Positions 18,186 to 27,315 are shown, counted from the stretch's first letter. The stretch is DNA of 64,000 nt from Rhodococcus jostii NBRC 16295 (GCF_001894825.1 NZ_BCWY01000001.1:186001-250000); one strand, 5' to 3'. Translations and numbers: made by a program. The notes: generated by a model not told the origin, from the letters alone.

Positions 18186-18493
18186 CACAGTCTGGAGAAG
18201 CAATCGAGCTGGGGCCCGCGGATCGGGCACCGGAGCTGGTACCGCTCAACGCGATCTTCGCGACGGACTTCGTCCAGATCCTGGTGCCGGTGACCACCGC
18301 TGACACCATGACCGAAGTGGCGGCTGCGGTCGCCCATCACGTCGAGGGCAAACGTGTGCGTGCCCGTCCGTATGAGAAGGTCGTCATCCACAACGGTCGG
18401 GTCGTCCCCGCAGAGATGACCGTCGCCGAGGCCGGCTTCGCACCTCTCGACCACATCGCGGTCGAGTACCTCGTCCCCAAGGGAGCGTCATGA
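18182..18493 (+). CDS. Monooxygenase hydroxylase gamma subunit (TmoB-like)
   Basis: 103 residues. The central part, LVPLNAIFATDFVQILVPVTTADTMTEVAAAVAHHVEGKRV, then Y-x-K, then GFAPLDHIAVEYL, matches the ubiquitin-like gamma subunit of the (alpha-beta-gamma)2 hydroxylase. It has a ~15-residue N-terminal extension compared with TmoB. ATGA overlaps on both sides couple its translation to the alpha subunit and the effector. Confidence 0.85.
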   Translation: MTQSGEAIELGPADRAPELVPLNAIFATDFVQILVPVTTADTMTEVAAAVAHHVEGKRVRARPYEKVVIHNGRVVPAEMTVAEAGFAPLDHIAVEYLVPKGAS

Positions 18494-18801
18494 ACAGTGT
18501 TGTCGGTCCCATCCTGCGCATGGGTGACCAGATCGAAGAAGTTATCGCCGCCATCCGCGATGACAATCCCGACCAAGACATCGAGATCGTCGACCGCGGG
18601 TCGTATGTGCGGATCCAAGGACATGACCGAATTCGTCTCACGCAGAACACACTTCGCGAGTATCTGGGCGCTGACTACGAGATTCGTTCCTTCGGAACGA
18701 TGATGTCGTCCTTCGTCGGCCGTGTCGTCAACAACAGCGACGAAATCGTGTGGGAGAACATCAAACGCACCGCGCCCGAAGGAGTACTCACTCATGACTG
18801 A
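18490..18801 (+). CDS. Monooxygenase effector/coupling protein (TmoD/MmoB-like)
   Basis: 103 residues, a cofactorless regulatory protein that docks on the hydroxylase and gates oxygen and substrate. VGPILRMGDQIEEVIAAIRDDNP, DRGSYVRIQ and the following LREYLG are conserved features of the MmoB/DmpM family. In canonical tmoABCDEF clusters the ferredoxin gene precedes the effector gene; here the effector comes directly after gamma. The beta-subunit start lies inside its last codons (8-base overlap). Confidence 0.88.
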   Translation: MNSVVGPILRMGDQIEEVIAAIRDDNPDQDIEIVDRGSYVRIQGHDRIRLTQNTLREYLGADYEIRSFGTMMSSFVGRVVNNSDEIVWENIKRTAPEGVLTHD

Positions 18802-19846
18802 ACACGTTCGTAAACCACGCGCACGCCGCACGTTCAGTGCGTTCGGTGAAATCCGCAAGATGCCGAGCGAATACGAGATCGTGACGCACGGGCAGAACTG
18901 GACAACGCGGCAGAACCGTACGTCGGCGTTCGAACAGAATCCATCCTCTGCGCCCAACATGTGGTTCAACACGTACCGGGACAATTCGGCCCTCCAAGCC
19001 GATGACTGGGAGCAGTTTCGCGACCCGGACCAGTACACCTATCGGGTGTACGTCAACGCCCAAGCGGAGTCCGAGTCGCAGGTGCACGGCGTGCTCGAGG
19101 AGTACGCGTCGGCCGGTTCCGCTGCGACCCTTGCTCCGGGCTGGGTCGAGACGCTCGCCACCCTGTACACACCGTCGCGCTATCCCGTGCACGGTTTTCA
19201 ACAGATCGAGGCCTATATCGGCTACATGGCGCCGACATCCTACGTCACGAATGCGGCGGGTCTCGCCACCGCGGACTTCCTGCGTCGGGTCACCACGATC
19301 GCGTACCGCACTCGGGAATTGCAACTAGCACAACCGAGCTCCGACATCGGTACCGATCGCGAACGCAGAGTGTGGGAGACCCACCCCGGATGGCAACCCG
19401 CCCGCAAGGCCGTCGAGAGCGTGCTCGTCACCTACGACTGGGGCGAAGCATTCACTGCGCTCAACCTCGTGCTGCTGCCGACGTTGGACGACGTTCTGAG
19501 CCGCCAATTCGGTGAGATAGCCCGTGACAACGGCGACGAACTGACCTGGCTTCTGCACGGCTTCCTCGATGCGGACAACCAGCGACGAAACCGGTGGAGC
19601 CTCGCCCTGGCGGAGTTCGCGATCACCCAGCAGCCCTCCAGCGCATCGGCCATCGACAAATGGGTGGCCAAGTGGTCCCCGATCGCCGATGCCGCTGCAC
19701 ATGGGCTCGCGACGATCCTCGCAGAGACTCCCGAAATCCCACGCAACGCCGACGCCATCACTGCCGGTGCCAAGGCCGCACGCGAAGGCTTGCTGCGCGG
19801 CATCCTCGCACCTGCCGAGGCGGTGGAGAAGGTGAGCACGCCATGA
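18794..19846 (+). CDS. Monooxygenase hydroxylase beta subunit (TmoE-like)
   Basis: 350-residue beta subunit, a ferritin-like helical partner of the alpha subunit without iron ligands. Recognisable are YEIVTHGQNW near the N-terminus, W-x-x-FRDPDQYTYRVYV (about 75-95), RYPVHGFQQIEAYIGYMAPTSYVTNAA (about 133-160) and VLVTYDWGEAF. The ATG at 18794 is chosen because it follows GAAGGAG and because upstream in-frame starts lie within the effector gene. Its TGA overlaps the ferredoxin ATG. Confidence 0.88.
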   Translation: MTEHVRKPRARRTFSAFGEIRKMPSEYEIVTHGQNWTTRQNRTSAFEQNPSSAPNMWFNTYRDNSALQADDWEQFRDPDQYTYRVYVNAQAESESQVHGVLEEYASAGSAATLAPGWVETLATLYTPSRYPVHGFQQIEAYIGYMAPTSYVTNAAGLATADFLRRVTTIAYRTRELQLAQPSSDIGTDRERRVWETHPGWQPARKAVESVLVTYDWGEAFTALNLVLLPTLDDVLSRQFGEIARDNGDELTWLLHGFLDADNQRRNRWSLALAEFAITQQPSSASAIDKWVAKWSPIADAAAHGLATILAETPEIPRNADAITAGAKAAREGLLRGILAPAEAVEKVSTP

Positions 19847-20172
19847 TGACAGACGACGCCACTCGGAGCTGGCAGGACGCTCAGCACATCGACGACTTGT
19901 GGGAAGGCGACATGGTCGGTGTCGAGATCGACGGCACAAAGGTTCTCCTGGTGAATGTCGACGGCGCAGTCCGTGCCTTCGAAAACAAATGCCCGCACCA
20001 GGCATGGGCCCTCGACGAAGGCGACTTCGACGGTGAGTCGATCACCTGCATCCGGCACATGTGGACCTTCGTTGCCGATTCCGGCGCGGGTATCAACCCG
20101 GATGACGCCACCCTGAAGTCGTTCCCGTGCAGGGTGGATGACGACGGCATGATCCAGGTCGACGTCGGATGA
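19843..20172 (+). CDS. Rieske [2Fe-2S] ferredoxin of the monooxygenase (TmoC-like)
   Basis: 109 residues with the Rieske ligand pairs CPHQAW and CIRHMW (C-x-H and C-x-x-H), spaced 17 residues apart, plus VLLVNVDGAVRAFENK typical of this ferredoxin type. It carries electrons from the reductase to the hydroxylase. It starts at the first of two ATGs overlapping the beta-subunit stop by 4 bases and ends with a 4-base overlap with the reductase gene. Confidence 0.93.
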   Translation: MMTDDATRSWQDAQHIDDLWEGDMVGVEIDGTKVLLVNVDGAVRAFENKCPHQAWALDEGDFDGESITCIRHMWTFVADSGAGINPDDATLKSFPCRVDDDGMIQVDVG

Positions 20173-21419
20173 GTACCGTACGACACGTTGTTGTCGGAGG
20201 AGGGGTGGCGGCGGCCTCAGCCGTGGCCACCCTTCGCTCCGGCGGCTTCGACGGCGAACTCGTCCTCGTCAGTGACGACGACACTGTGCCCTACGAGCGA
20301 CCACCGCTGTCGAAAGACTTCCTGGAACCTGATTCACCCCCGGTACCGACGCTGATTCGCGAGCCACAGTGGTACGTCGACCACCAAGTGCAGACCCTTC
20401 TCGGGGTAAGGGCTCAACGCCTCGACCCACGAGCAAGGCGCTTGACACTGTCGACCGGCGAATCGCTGTCCTACGACGGACTCGTCTTGGCGACCGGAGT
20501 GCGCGCCCGGCCGGCACTGGGCGACGCGAGCGATCGAATACTCATGCTGCGGTCATTCGCGGACGCCAAGTTGTTGCGTTCTCGGCTCGCATCGGCCGAA
20601 CACGTCGCAGTTCTCGGGGGCGGATTCATCGGCTGCGAGGTCGCGGCAACTGCCGTGGGTCTTGGGAAGCGGGCCACCATCGTGGAACGCGCCGACGTCT
20701 TGATGAACAGGGCACTCGGCCATTCGATCGGCGCCGTGTTCACCGACATACACCGCGCCAAGGGGGTGGGGGTGCATCTCAACAGTGTCGTCCTCGGCGT
20801 CCACGACACCGGTTCGTCGGCTGTCGTGCGTACCAATCACGGTTCCATCGAGGTCGACCTCGTCGTCGTCGGAGCGGGCTCATTGCCCAACGTAGAACTG
20901 GCCGCCGAGGCCGGCATCGTCACCGACAACGGCATCGTCACCGACCAGTTCTGCCGAACGAACGTGCCGAACGTGTACGCCGCCGGTGACGTCGCCTCCT
21001 CCTATCACCCGTTCTACAACCAGCACCTGCGGGTTGAACACCACGACACCGCCACCCGGCACGGCGCGGCGGCAGCGCGCAATCTTCTCGGCCACGACGA
21101 GCCGTTCGTCGAGGCGCACTGGTTCTGGTCCGATCAATACGAACACAATCTGCAGCGGACGGGGCGCGCCGAGGGCTCGGACGAAGTCGTCATCCGTGGC
21201 TCGCTCGACGACCTGAAATTCTCGGCATTCGCCTTGCGGGACGGGCGCATTCGCAGCGTAATCTCGGTCAACCAGCCGCGCGACGTGATTGCGGTGCGCC
21301 GGTTGCTGTTCGTCGACCATGATGTGACGGCCGACAAGCTGCGAGACCAGGCGATGCCGCTCAACCGACTGCGCTCACGCGTGCCCGCCAGCGCCACAGC
21401 AGAGGAGAGGACATCATGA
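20169..21419 (+). CDS. FAD-dependent ferredoxin reductase (BphA4/rhodocoxin-reductase type)
   Basis: 416-residue flavoprotein transferring electrons from NAD(P)H to the Rieske ferredoxin. It has an N-terminal FAD-binding VVVGGGVAAASA, the NAD-binding VAVLGGGFIGCEVA near residue 145, a YAAGDVAS FAD motif near 275, and VEHHDTATRHGAAAARNLLG. This is the glutathione-reductase-like class used by aromatic-ring dioxygenases and P450s, not the plant-ferredoxin/FNR fusion (TmoF) usual in toluene monooxygenase operons. It overlaps the following gene by 4 bases. Confidence 0.9.
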   Translation: MSTVRHVVVGGGVAAASAVATLRSGGFDGELVLVSDDDTVPYERPPLSKDFLEPDSPPVPTLIREPQWYVDHQVQTLLGVRAQRLDPRARRLTLSTGESLSYDGLVLATGVRARPALGDASDRILMLRSFADAKLLRSRLASAEHVAVLGGGFIGCEVAATAVGLGKRATIVERADVLMNRALGHSIGAVFTDIHRAKGVGVHLNSVVLGVHDTGSSAVVRTNHGSIEVDLVVVGAGSLPNVELAAEAGIVTDNGIVTDQFCRTNVPNVYAAGDVASSYHPFYNQHLRVEHHDTATRHGAAAARNLLGHDEPFVEAHWFWSDQYEHNLQRTGRAEGSDEVVIRGSLDDLKFSAFALRDGRIRSVISVNQPRDVIAVRRLLFVDHDVTADKLRDQAMPLNRLRSRVPASATAEERTS

Positions 21420-22177
21420 CTCTCGTGACCGCACTGACGATTACCGAGTCGCAAGTGCGCGTGCCGTGCGACGAGGCGCGTGCGGCACTCGACACCGTCA
21501 CTGGGCTCACCGCACCCCAGGCGCGGGAGAAGCTCCGCTTCGCAGCTGGCCACACCTGCGAACCGGTCGCCCGCATCATCGACAAAGCGATGTCGGATGC
21601 GCGGTCTTCGGGCCTCGACCCGCGACAGCTCGTGGTCACCGCCGCAGCCGTGACCGCGGGTGAGGAGATCGTGCGGGTACGACGGAAGGCGCACGGGAAA
21701 GCCGACTGGATCGCCAGCGTCACCAGCGACATCCGGTTCGACCTGACCCCGAGAGGCCTCTACGAGGCGACCGGTGCCGACGTCGCGCCGGCTCCGTCGC
21801 CGACTGTTTCACGCCGCGAGGATGACGTGGCGGATCGCAGACCTGCCGACCGTGACCCGCTGGCCGACTCTGTCCGTGAACTCTTGTACGAGGTCATCGA
21901 TCCCGACCTCGGTGTCAACATCGTGGACCTGGGTTTCGTTCGCAACGTGGCGGTCGAGCAGGGTCGCGTGGCCGTCATCACCATGACATTGACGTCCGCG
22001 GCCTGCCCGCTGACCGAGATCATGTCCGACCAGATGCGCGCCGAGCTGCTGCCGGCAGAAGGTGATCGGCTCGTCTCCGACTTCCGCATCGAGTGGCAAT
22101 GGGTTCCAGCATGGAAGCCGTCCGACATCACTGCCGACGGCCGCGAGCAACTGCAGGCCATCGGATTCACCATCTGA
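21416..22177 (+). CDS. uL22-like domain fused to MIP18/PaaD-like (DUF59) Fe-S assembly domain
   Basis: 253 residues in two parts. Residues 13-110 follow ribosomal protein L22 in order and spacing: QVRVPCDEARAALDTVTG, AREKLRFAAGHTCEPVA, GLDPRQLVV, then RVRRKAHGKADWI and a TSDI ending where L22 has TSHI. After an acidic linker (111-148), residues 149-253 form a MIP18/PaaD-like domain with the IDPDLGVNIVDLGFV signature and the conserved cysteine in SAACPLT (Cys197). DUF59 proteins help insert iron or Fe-S centres, so a maturation role for the monooxygenase or Rieske protein is plausible. The L22-like half has no known function in such a setting. A 4-base overlap ties it to the reductase gene. 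Confidence 0.8.
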   Translation: MTLVTALTITESQVRVPCDEARAALDTVTGLTAPQAREKLRFAAGHTCEPVARIIDKAMSDARSSGLDPRQLVVTAAAVTAGEEIVRVRRKAHGKADWIASVTSDIRFDLTPRGLYEATGADVAPAPSPTVSRREDDVADRRPADRDPLADSVRELLYEVIDPDLGVNIVDLGFVRNVAVEQGRVAVITMTLTSAACPLTEIMSDQMRAELLPAEGDRLVSDFRIEWQWVPAWKPSDITADGREQLQAIGFTI

Positions 22178-22202
22178 CCTCACCCACCGGAGGGAACACA
22201 TC

Positions 22203-22502
22203 ATGGGACACGTCATCATCGCCACCTGGACCGCACGAGAAGGCGAGGCCGACTACATCCGGTCAATCCTCGAGAAAATGACCCCGGGCAACCGCGCCGA
22301 AGAGAAGACGGTCCACTTCCAAGCGCAGGTCAGTAACGATGACCCGAACACTTTCGTCGTCTACGAGCATTACACCGACGCCACCGGCTACGAGGAACAC
22401 CGCGCCTCCGAGCCGTTTCAAACGCTCGTCCTCGGCGAGGTCATTCCGCGTCTGCAGAGCCGCTCGGTGACAACGTTCACGACCGTCGGCGACGAAGCGT
22501 GA
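22203..22502 (+). CDS. ABM-domain (antibiotic biosynthesis monooxygenase-like) protein
   Basis: 99 residues with the dimeric ferredoxin-like ABM fold: [20 protein letters not shown], then [38 protein letters not shown], the usual E-x-Y and H-x-x-S/P-x-F pattern. ABM proteins are cofactor-free oxygenases, quinol monooxygenases or isomerases. It lies 25 bases after the Fe-S assembly gene and overlaps the SHMT gene by 4 bases, so it is part of the operon. GGAGGGAA precedes the ATG at 22203. Confidence 0.82.
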   Translation: MGHVIIATWTAREGEADYIRSILEKMTPGNRAEEKTVHFQAQVSNDDPNTFVVYEHYTDATGYEEHRASEPFQTLVLGEVIPRLQSRSVTTFTTVGDEA

Positions 22503-23800
22503 GCACATGTCTTCAGTCCGTGATGGACCTGCCGCTCGCTGACGTCGACCCCGAGCTCGCCGCTGCGATGGCTGGCGAGCTCGGGCGGCAACGCTCGACG
22601 CTCGAAATGATCGCCTCCGAGAACCTCGTACCGCGTGCGGTATTGGAGGCCCAGGGCTCAGTTCTGACCAACAAATACGCTGAGGGGTACCCCCGGCGCA
22701 GGTATTACGGCGGCTGCGAGTTCGTCGACGTCGTTGAGCAACTCGCGATAGACCGCGTCAAAGCGCTGTTCGGAGCCGAGCACGCCAACGTCCAGCCACA
22801 CGCAGGTGCGCAGGCGAGTGCAGCCGCGTTGAGCACCTTCGCCCAACCCGGGGACACCATCTTGGGTTTGGACCTTGCACATGGCGGTCACCTTACCCAC
22901 GGCATGCGGCTCAATTTCTCGGGCAAGCTCTATCGCGCGGCGACCTATCAGGTCGATCCTCGGACGTCGCGGATCGACATGGACAAGGTGCTCACCATTG
23001 CCCGCGCCGAACGCCCGCGGGTCCTCATCGCCGGATGGTCGGCGTATCCACGAGAACTTGACTTCGAGGCATTCCGCGCTGTGGCCGACGACGTGGGGGC
23101 CACGCTGTGGGTGGACATGGCACATTTCGCAGGGCTTGTCGCCGCGGGACTTCACCCGTCGCCGATTCCGTATGCCGATGTCGTCACCACCACGGTGCAC
23201 AAGACCCTCGGCGGGCCGCGCTCCGCGGTTATCCTCACGACGGCGGAGCATGCAAAGGCCGTCGACAGCAACGTCTTTCCCGGTCAGCAGGGCGGCCCCC
23301 TAATGCACGCCATTGCGGCCAAGGCTGTTGCGATCAAGATCGCTGCCACCGCGGAGTTCCGTACCAGGCAGCGCAACTCGGTCGAGGGGGCACGGCTGCT
23401 CGCGGCCCGTCTGTCGGAGACCGACGTGCGGAGCAAAGGGATCGACGTCCTCACCGGCGGTACCGACGTACACCTCGCCATGGTGGACCTGCGCAACTCA
23501 CCGTTGACCGGACGCGACGGCGAAGACGCCTTGCACCGTGTCGGAATTACCGTGAATCGCAACGCGGTACCTTTCGATCCGCGTCCGGCGATGGTCACCT
23601 CCGGACTTCGAATCGGCACGCCCGCACTGGCCACGCGGGGATTCGGCCGGGACGAGTTCACTGAGGTGGCCGACATAGTCGCCGAAACACTCATCGGCGG
23701 CGACGAGGCGGAGTTGGCCGCCCGGGCAACCACGCTCGCCGACGCCTTCCCCATCTACCCGTACTTGCCTGACACCGCAAAGAACCACGCACAGGTGTAA
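22499..23800 (+). CDS. glyA: Serine hydroxymethyltransferase
   Basis: 433-residue PLP enzyme interconverting serine and glycine with tetrahydrofolate/methylene-THF; relatives also cleave beta-hydroxy amino acids. Signatures are [22 protein letters not shown] near the N-terminus, [24 protein letters not shown]-type substrate segment [25 protein letters not shown], and the PLP lysine in [12 protein letters not shown] (about 238). It begins with GTG inside the ABM gene end (GTGA overlap). Its place in the operon suggests that the pathway yields formaldehyde or another one-carbon or aldehyde unit. Housekeeping glyA is normally elsewhere, so this is probably a dedicated copy. Confidence 0.93.
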   Translation: MSTCLQSVMDLPLADVDPELAAAMAGELGRQRSTLEMIASENLVPRAVLEAQGSVLTNKYAEGYPRRRYYGGCEFVDVVEQLAIDRVKALFGAEHANVQPHAGAQASAAALSTFAQPGDTILGLDLAHGGHLTHGMRLNFSGKLYRAATYQVDPRTSRIDMDKVLTIARAERPRVLIAGWSAYPRELDFEAFRAVADDVGATLWVDMAHFAGLVAAGLHPSPIPYADVVTTTVHKTLGGPRSAVILTTAEHAKAVDSNVFPGQQGGPLMHAIAAKAVAIKIAATAEFRTRQRNSVEGARLLAARLSETDVRSKGIDVLTGGTDVHLAMVDLRNSPLTGRDGEDALHRVGITVNRNAVPFDPRPAMVTSGLRIGTPALATRGFGRDEFTEVADIVAETLIGGDEAELAARATTLADAFPIYPYLPDTAKNHAQV

Positions 23801-23923
23801 CCCTCCGCAGTCGTGACAGGTGTCGACTCGGGCGCCGCCGGACCCGGCACTGCATACGCCAACGGCCGCCGGTTCCGTCCCAATCCTTGCCAGAGCACAT
23901 CACTACTCCCTGGAGTCCCCACT

Positions 23924-25399
23924 ATGACCACCGCACTCCTGAGCAAGCTCGACGACCTGGTCGCCGGATTACCCACCAAGCTGTTGATTGGTGGCCGTGA
24001 TGCCGACTCCGCGCACCGTGCAACATTCGGCGTGCGCAATCCGGCGACAGGCGAGACATTCATCGACGTCGCCGACGCGACGGAGACGGACGCCGTTGCC
24101 GCACTCGATGCCGCCGCTGCCGCTCAACAGTCCTGGTCCGCCACCCCTGCCCGGGAGCGATCTGTGATTTTGCGTCGCGCGTGGGAACTGGTTGTCGAGC
24201 GCGGCGAAGAGCTGGCCTTGCTGATGAGTCTCGAGATGGGTAAACCGCTTGCCGAAAGCCGTAGTGAGGTCGCATATGGCGCCGAGTTCCTACGATGGTT
24301 CAGCGAGGAGGCGACCCGCATACACGGTCGTTACACCCACGCGCCCGCAGGAAACGGCCGTATCCTGGTGACCAAGCAGGCGGTGGGTCCGGTTCTCGCG
24401 ATCACACCATGGAACTTTCCGCTTGCCATGGGCACTCGCAAGATCGCACCGGCGCTCGCCGCCGGCTGCACAATGATTGTCAAGCCAGCCGAAGACACTC
24501 CGTTGACGCTCATGGTGCTCGGGCGGATCTTCGTCGAAGCGGGGCTCCCGGGAGGCGTCTTATCGGTTCTACCCACCTCGAACGCTGCTGCGATCAGCGG
24601 GGCGCTGATGGCAGACGCGCGATTGCGCAAGGTCACCTTTACGGGTTCGACCGCTGTGGGAAAACGGTTGATCGCTCAGTCCGCGGACCTCGTCCTGCGA
24701 ACGTCGATGGAGCTCGGCGGCAACGCACCATTCATCGTCTTCGATGATGCCGACATCGACGACGCGGTCCAAGGGGCACTGGCGGCGAAAATGCGCAACG
24801 GCGGCCAAGCATGCACCGCAGCCAATCGCATACTGGTCGCCAACGCGGTTCGCGCGGAGTTCACGACGAAGCTGACCGAAAAGATCTCCGCCCTTGCGGT
24901 GGGCCCAGGCTATGAAGACGGGACCCGACTCGGCCCGCTGATCAACGAACGGCAACTGGGCGTCGTAGCGGCCCTCGTCGACGATGCTGTGATTCACGGC
25001 GCCACGGTGCTCACCGGCGGACATGCACTCGGCGGTGCGGGATACTTCTACGCTCCGACGGTCCTCACCGACATACCCAGCGGCGCGCGGCTGTTACGTG
25101 AGGAAATCTTCGGTCCTGTTGCAGCAATCACCGGATTCGACACCGAAGATCAAGCGATCGCGAGTGCGAACGACACAGAATACGGATTAGCGGCCTACGT
25201 CTACACCCGTGATGTGAATCGAGCACTGCGAGTATCCGAAGCATTAGAAGCTGGGCTCGTCGGCGTCAACCGTGGTGTCGTGTCGGACGCGGCAGCACCT
25301 TTCGGTGGTCTCAAACAATCCGGATTGGGCCGCGAAGGCGGCCCCGAAGGAATCGAGGAATATATCGAAACCAAATACATTGCCCTCACAAATCCTTGA
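23924..25399 (+). CDS. NAD(P)+-dependent aldehyde dehydrogenase (succinate-semialdehyde dehydrogenase-like)
   Basis: 491 residues. TPWNFPLAM, FTGSTAVGKRL (cofactor binding), MELGGNAPFIVFDDAD (general base Glu) and GGQACTAANR (nucleophile Cys, about 289) define the family; overall similarity is to GabD-type semialdehyde dehydrogenases. ATG at 23924 with GGAG nine bases upstream is preferred over an in-frame GTG at 23813. It is separated from glyA by 123 bases and closes the operon. It probably oxidises the aldehyde formed downstream of hydroxylation. Confidence 0.93.
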   Translation: MTTALLSKLDDLVAGLPTKLLIGGRDADSAHRATFGVRNPATGETFIDVADATETDAVAALDAAAAAQQSWSATPARERSVILRRAWELVVERGEELALLMSLEMGKPLAESRSEVAYGAEFLRWFSEEATRIHGRYTHAPAGNGRILVTKQAVGPVLAITPWNFPLAMGTRKIAPALAAGCTMIVKPAEDTPLTLMVLGRIFVEAGLPGGVLSVLPTSNAAAISGALMADARLRKVTFTGSTAVGKRLIAQSADLVLRTSMELGGNAPFIVFDDADIDDAVQGALAAKMRNGGQACTAANRILVANAVRAEFTTKLTEKISALAVGPGYEDGTRLGPLINERQLGVVAALVDDAVIHGATVLTGGHALGGAGYFYAPTVLTDIPSGARLLREEIFGPVAAITGFDTEDQAIASANDTEYGLAAYVYTRDVNRALRVSEALEAGLVGVNRGVVSDAAAPFGGLKQSGLGREGGPEGIEEYIETKYIALTNP

Positions 25400-26257
25400 C
25401 TGGCATTGCTTTCAGGTGAGGGTATTTCGAAAGATTAGACATCGGCTCACCCCGGATGGCTCATCTTCGGGGCGAGCCGCTTCCAACAACCGGTCGCAAT
25501 AACGCTAGGTGATGCGGGTGATCGATTAGGTCATTGTGACCGCTGGGCCGACGCCACATTCTCGTCTCATTTATTGATATTCCGAGGCTCGTCGGTTGAT
25601 CACGCATTCTCGCCTTCACACTCCGCCGCTGCCGATGGCTTGTTTACCCCGCCCGCCGTGGACGATGTCGACGGCCACCATCAGTGCCTTCACATGCTGG
25701 CGACTCAGGCCACCTCACCGGTCGAGGTTCTGGCGTGTCCGGGCTGGGCAGCGAACAAGTCGCCGAGGTCGGAGTGGACCCCGAAGGTGCAGCGCTAATT
25801 TCGTAGCGTGCTCGTCTCCTGATTCGTAGTCGGCGGTGTCGTCGCTACGCCAATCTTCGACTTCTTGTTTTTGAACTGCACGACCCACTCGAACACCCAG
25901 TCGATTTGCGCCGACGCGTTGAGCGCGGTGATGTCAGTCGATTTCCCTAATGGATGGAGAATTATCCGACAGTAGGACAACTTCCTCGGAGCCTGGCCGA
26001 TTGTTGCCTGTCCGATCTGCGAACGGCCTGGTTGACCGGATTTGTCGAAACTGGCCACGAATGGGCTACTTTTCCGCAGGTTAACGATATTCGATTGAGT
26101 AGGCGCTGTCGTACTGTCGTTTCAGTGCTGTGGCGGAACCCACAGTTACGCAATTTGCCCATAGATATGACCGTCCGCTCAAGGGGCGCTAATGACCATT
26201 ACTCCGCAAATTCGACCACACCAACAAGGTGCGCGCAGAAACTACAGGAGAACAGTG
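25400..26257. other. intergenic, no gene seen
   Basis: About 860 bases of lower GC and no convincing gene. A minus-strand frame (25795-26058) contains ITALNASAQIDWVFEWVVQFKNKKSK, which looks protein-like and could be the remnant of a lost gene. The region probably also holds the promoter of the membrane-protein gene at 26258. Confidence 0.4.
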
Positions 26258-27307
26258 ATGTCGGTAAAGAAAATAGTTCTCACGGCCGTCGCGACCCTCG
26301 GGTTAGTACTTTTTCTACTTCCGCTCGTAACGGGAATGTTGAGCAACACCAACGGCGTCGAGAAACTGACGGGAAGCTTGAGATCGAGTATGACGCCCTC
26401 CGCGCTGGCCCAGACTCGAGCCGACATGAACACCGTGCAAGCAATGTCCGACCAACTGCAAGCGCAGACGCTGCCAGCATTGCCTGGCGCCCTCGGTATG
26501 TCCCCGGATGCATTCAACGGTTACATGGGAAAGAACTTCCCGGACGTCGACAATGGCGTGTCGCAGTTGAACACGATCCTGCCCAAGTTTCAGGGTCTCG
26601 TCGGCGGACTGGAGATGCAGGCTCCGAACTTCCGCAAAGCGGATGAGATCCCAACGAACTTTCTGCCGAGCACGACGGTGCCGTTCCTGTTCTTGATCCC
26701 CGGTGCGGCGCTGTTCCTCCTCGCAGGCAGCGCCCTCGTTCTCGGTCGGGAGAAGCTGGCTCGGGCAACCCTCGTAGTGAGCGCGGTCGTCGGAATTGTG
26801 TTCATCGTTGCGCCCCTCGTGCTGTCGGTACCGAGCAAGGCCAAAGCCGTCGATGATCTGACCACAGCGTTCGGCCCGGTGTTCACGGACCAGGGGGCGG
26901 CGGCGGCGCGGGCGGACATGGATGTCATTCAGAACATGTCCAACCAATTGCAGCAGCAGACCCTGCCGGCGCTAGCGGGTGCTCTCGACATGAATTCCAC
27001 ACAGTTCCAAGGTTTCATGGTGCAGAACTACCCCGCCGTCGCCACCGGTGTCTCGCAGTTGAACACGATCCTTCCCCGCTTCCAAGGTCTGGTTTCCGCC
27101 ATCGGGGAGAATGTCGGGAGCTTCCAGAAGGCAGCAAGTATTCCCACTGCCGGCACCGCGACGACGACATTGTCATGGTGGTTCTTCGCGCCTGGCATCA
27201 TTCTGCTGGCCATCGGTGGGATCGGGATCGCCACGCCGGCGGTCACGCGCAGGGCGGTCACCATGCAGCAGGATCGGGAGAAGAGACAGGTACTGAGCAC
27301 CACATAG
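26258..27307 (+). CDS. Membrane protein with two tandem copies of one unit
   Basis: 349 residues. Each half is helix, then ~120-residue outer segment, then helix. Segment 1 (about 28-130) and segment 2 (about 190-295) align: RADMNTVQAMSDQLQAQTLPAL against RADMDVIQNMSNQLQQQTLPAL, then GVSQLNTILPKFQGLV against GVSQLNTILPRFQGLV. Membrane helices lie near 4-26, 142-165, 172-195 and 300-322. ATG at 26258, with ACAGGAG just before, is preferred over 26192. No transport or enzyme motif is visible. The repeated pattern is reminiscent of mycobacterial or rhodococcal surface proteins with paired exported loops; function unknown. Confidence 0.8.
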   Translation: MSVKKIVLTAVATLGLVLFLLPLVTGMLSNTNGVEKLTGSLRSSMTPSALAQTRADMNTVQAMSDQLQAQTLPALPGALGMSPDAFNGYMGKNFPDVDNGVSQLNTILPKFQGLVGGLEMQAPNFRKADEIPTNFLPSTTVPFLFLIPGAALFLLAGSALVLGREKLARATLVVSAVVGIVFIVAPLVLSVPSKAKAVDDLTTAFGPVFTDQGAAAARADMDVIQNMSNQLQQQTLPALAGALDMNSTQFQGFMVQNYPAVATGVSQLNTILPRFQGLVSAIGENVGSFQKAASIPTAGTATTTLSWWFFAPGIILLAIGGIGIATPAVTRRAVTMQQDREKRQVLSTT

Positions 27308-27315
27308 ATAAGCAT

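Noticed and set aside
17166-18230. 354-codon minus-strand frame opposite the monooxygenase alpha gene
   Set aside because: Antisense to a clearly conserved catalytic gene; composition is not protein-like.
20169-21419. Reductase as a TmoF-type [2Fe-2S]/FAD fusion
   Set aside because: No plant-type ferredoxin cysteines at the N-terminus; two GxGxxG motifs instead place it in the BphA4 class.
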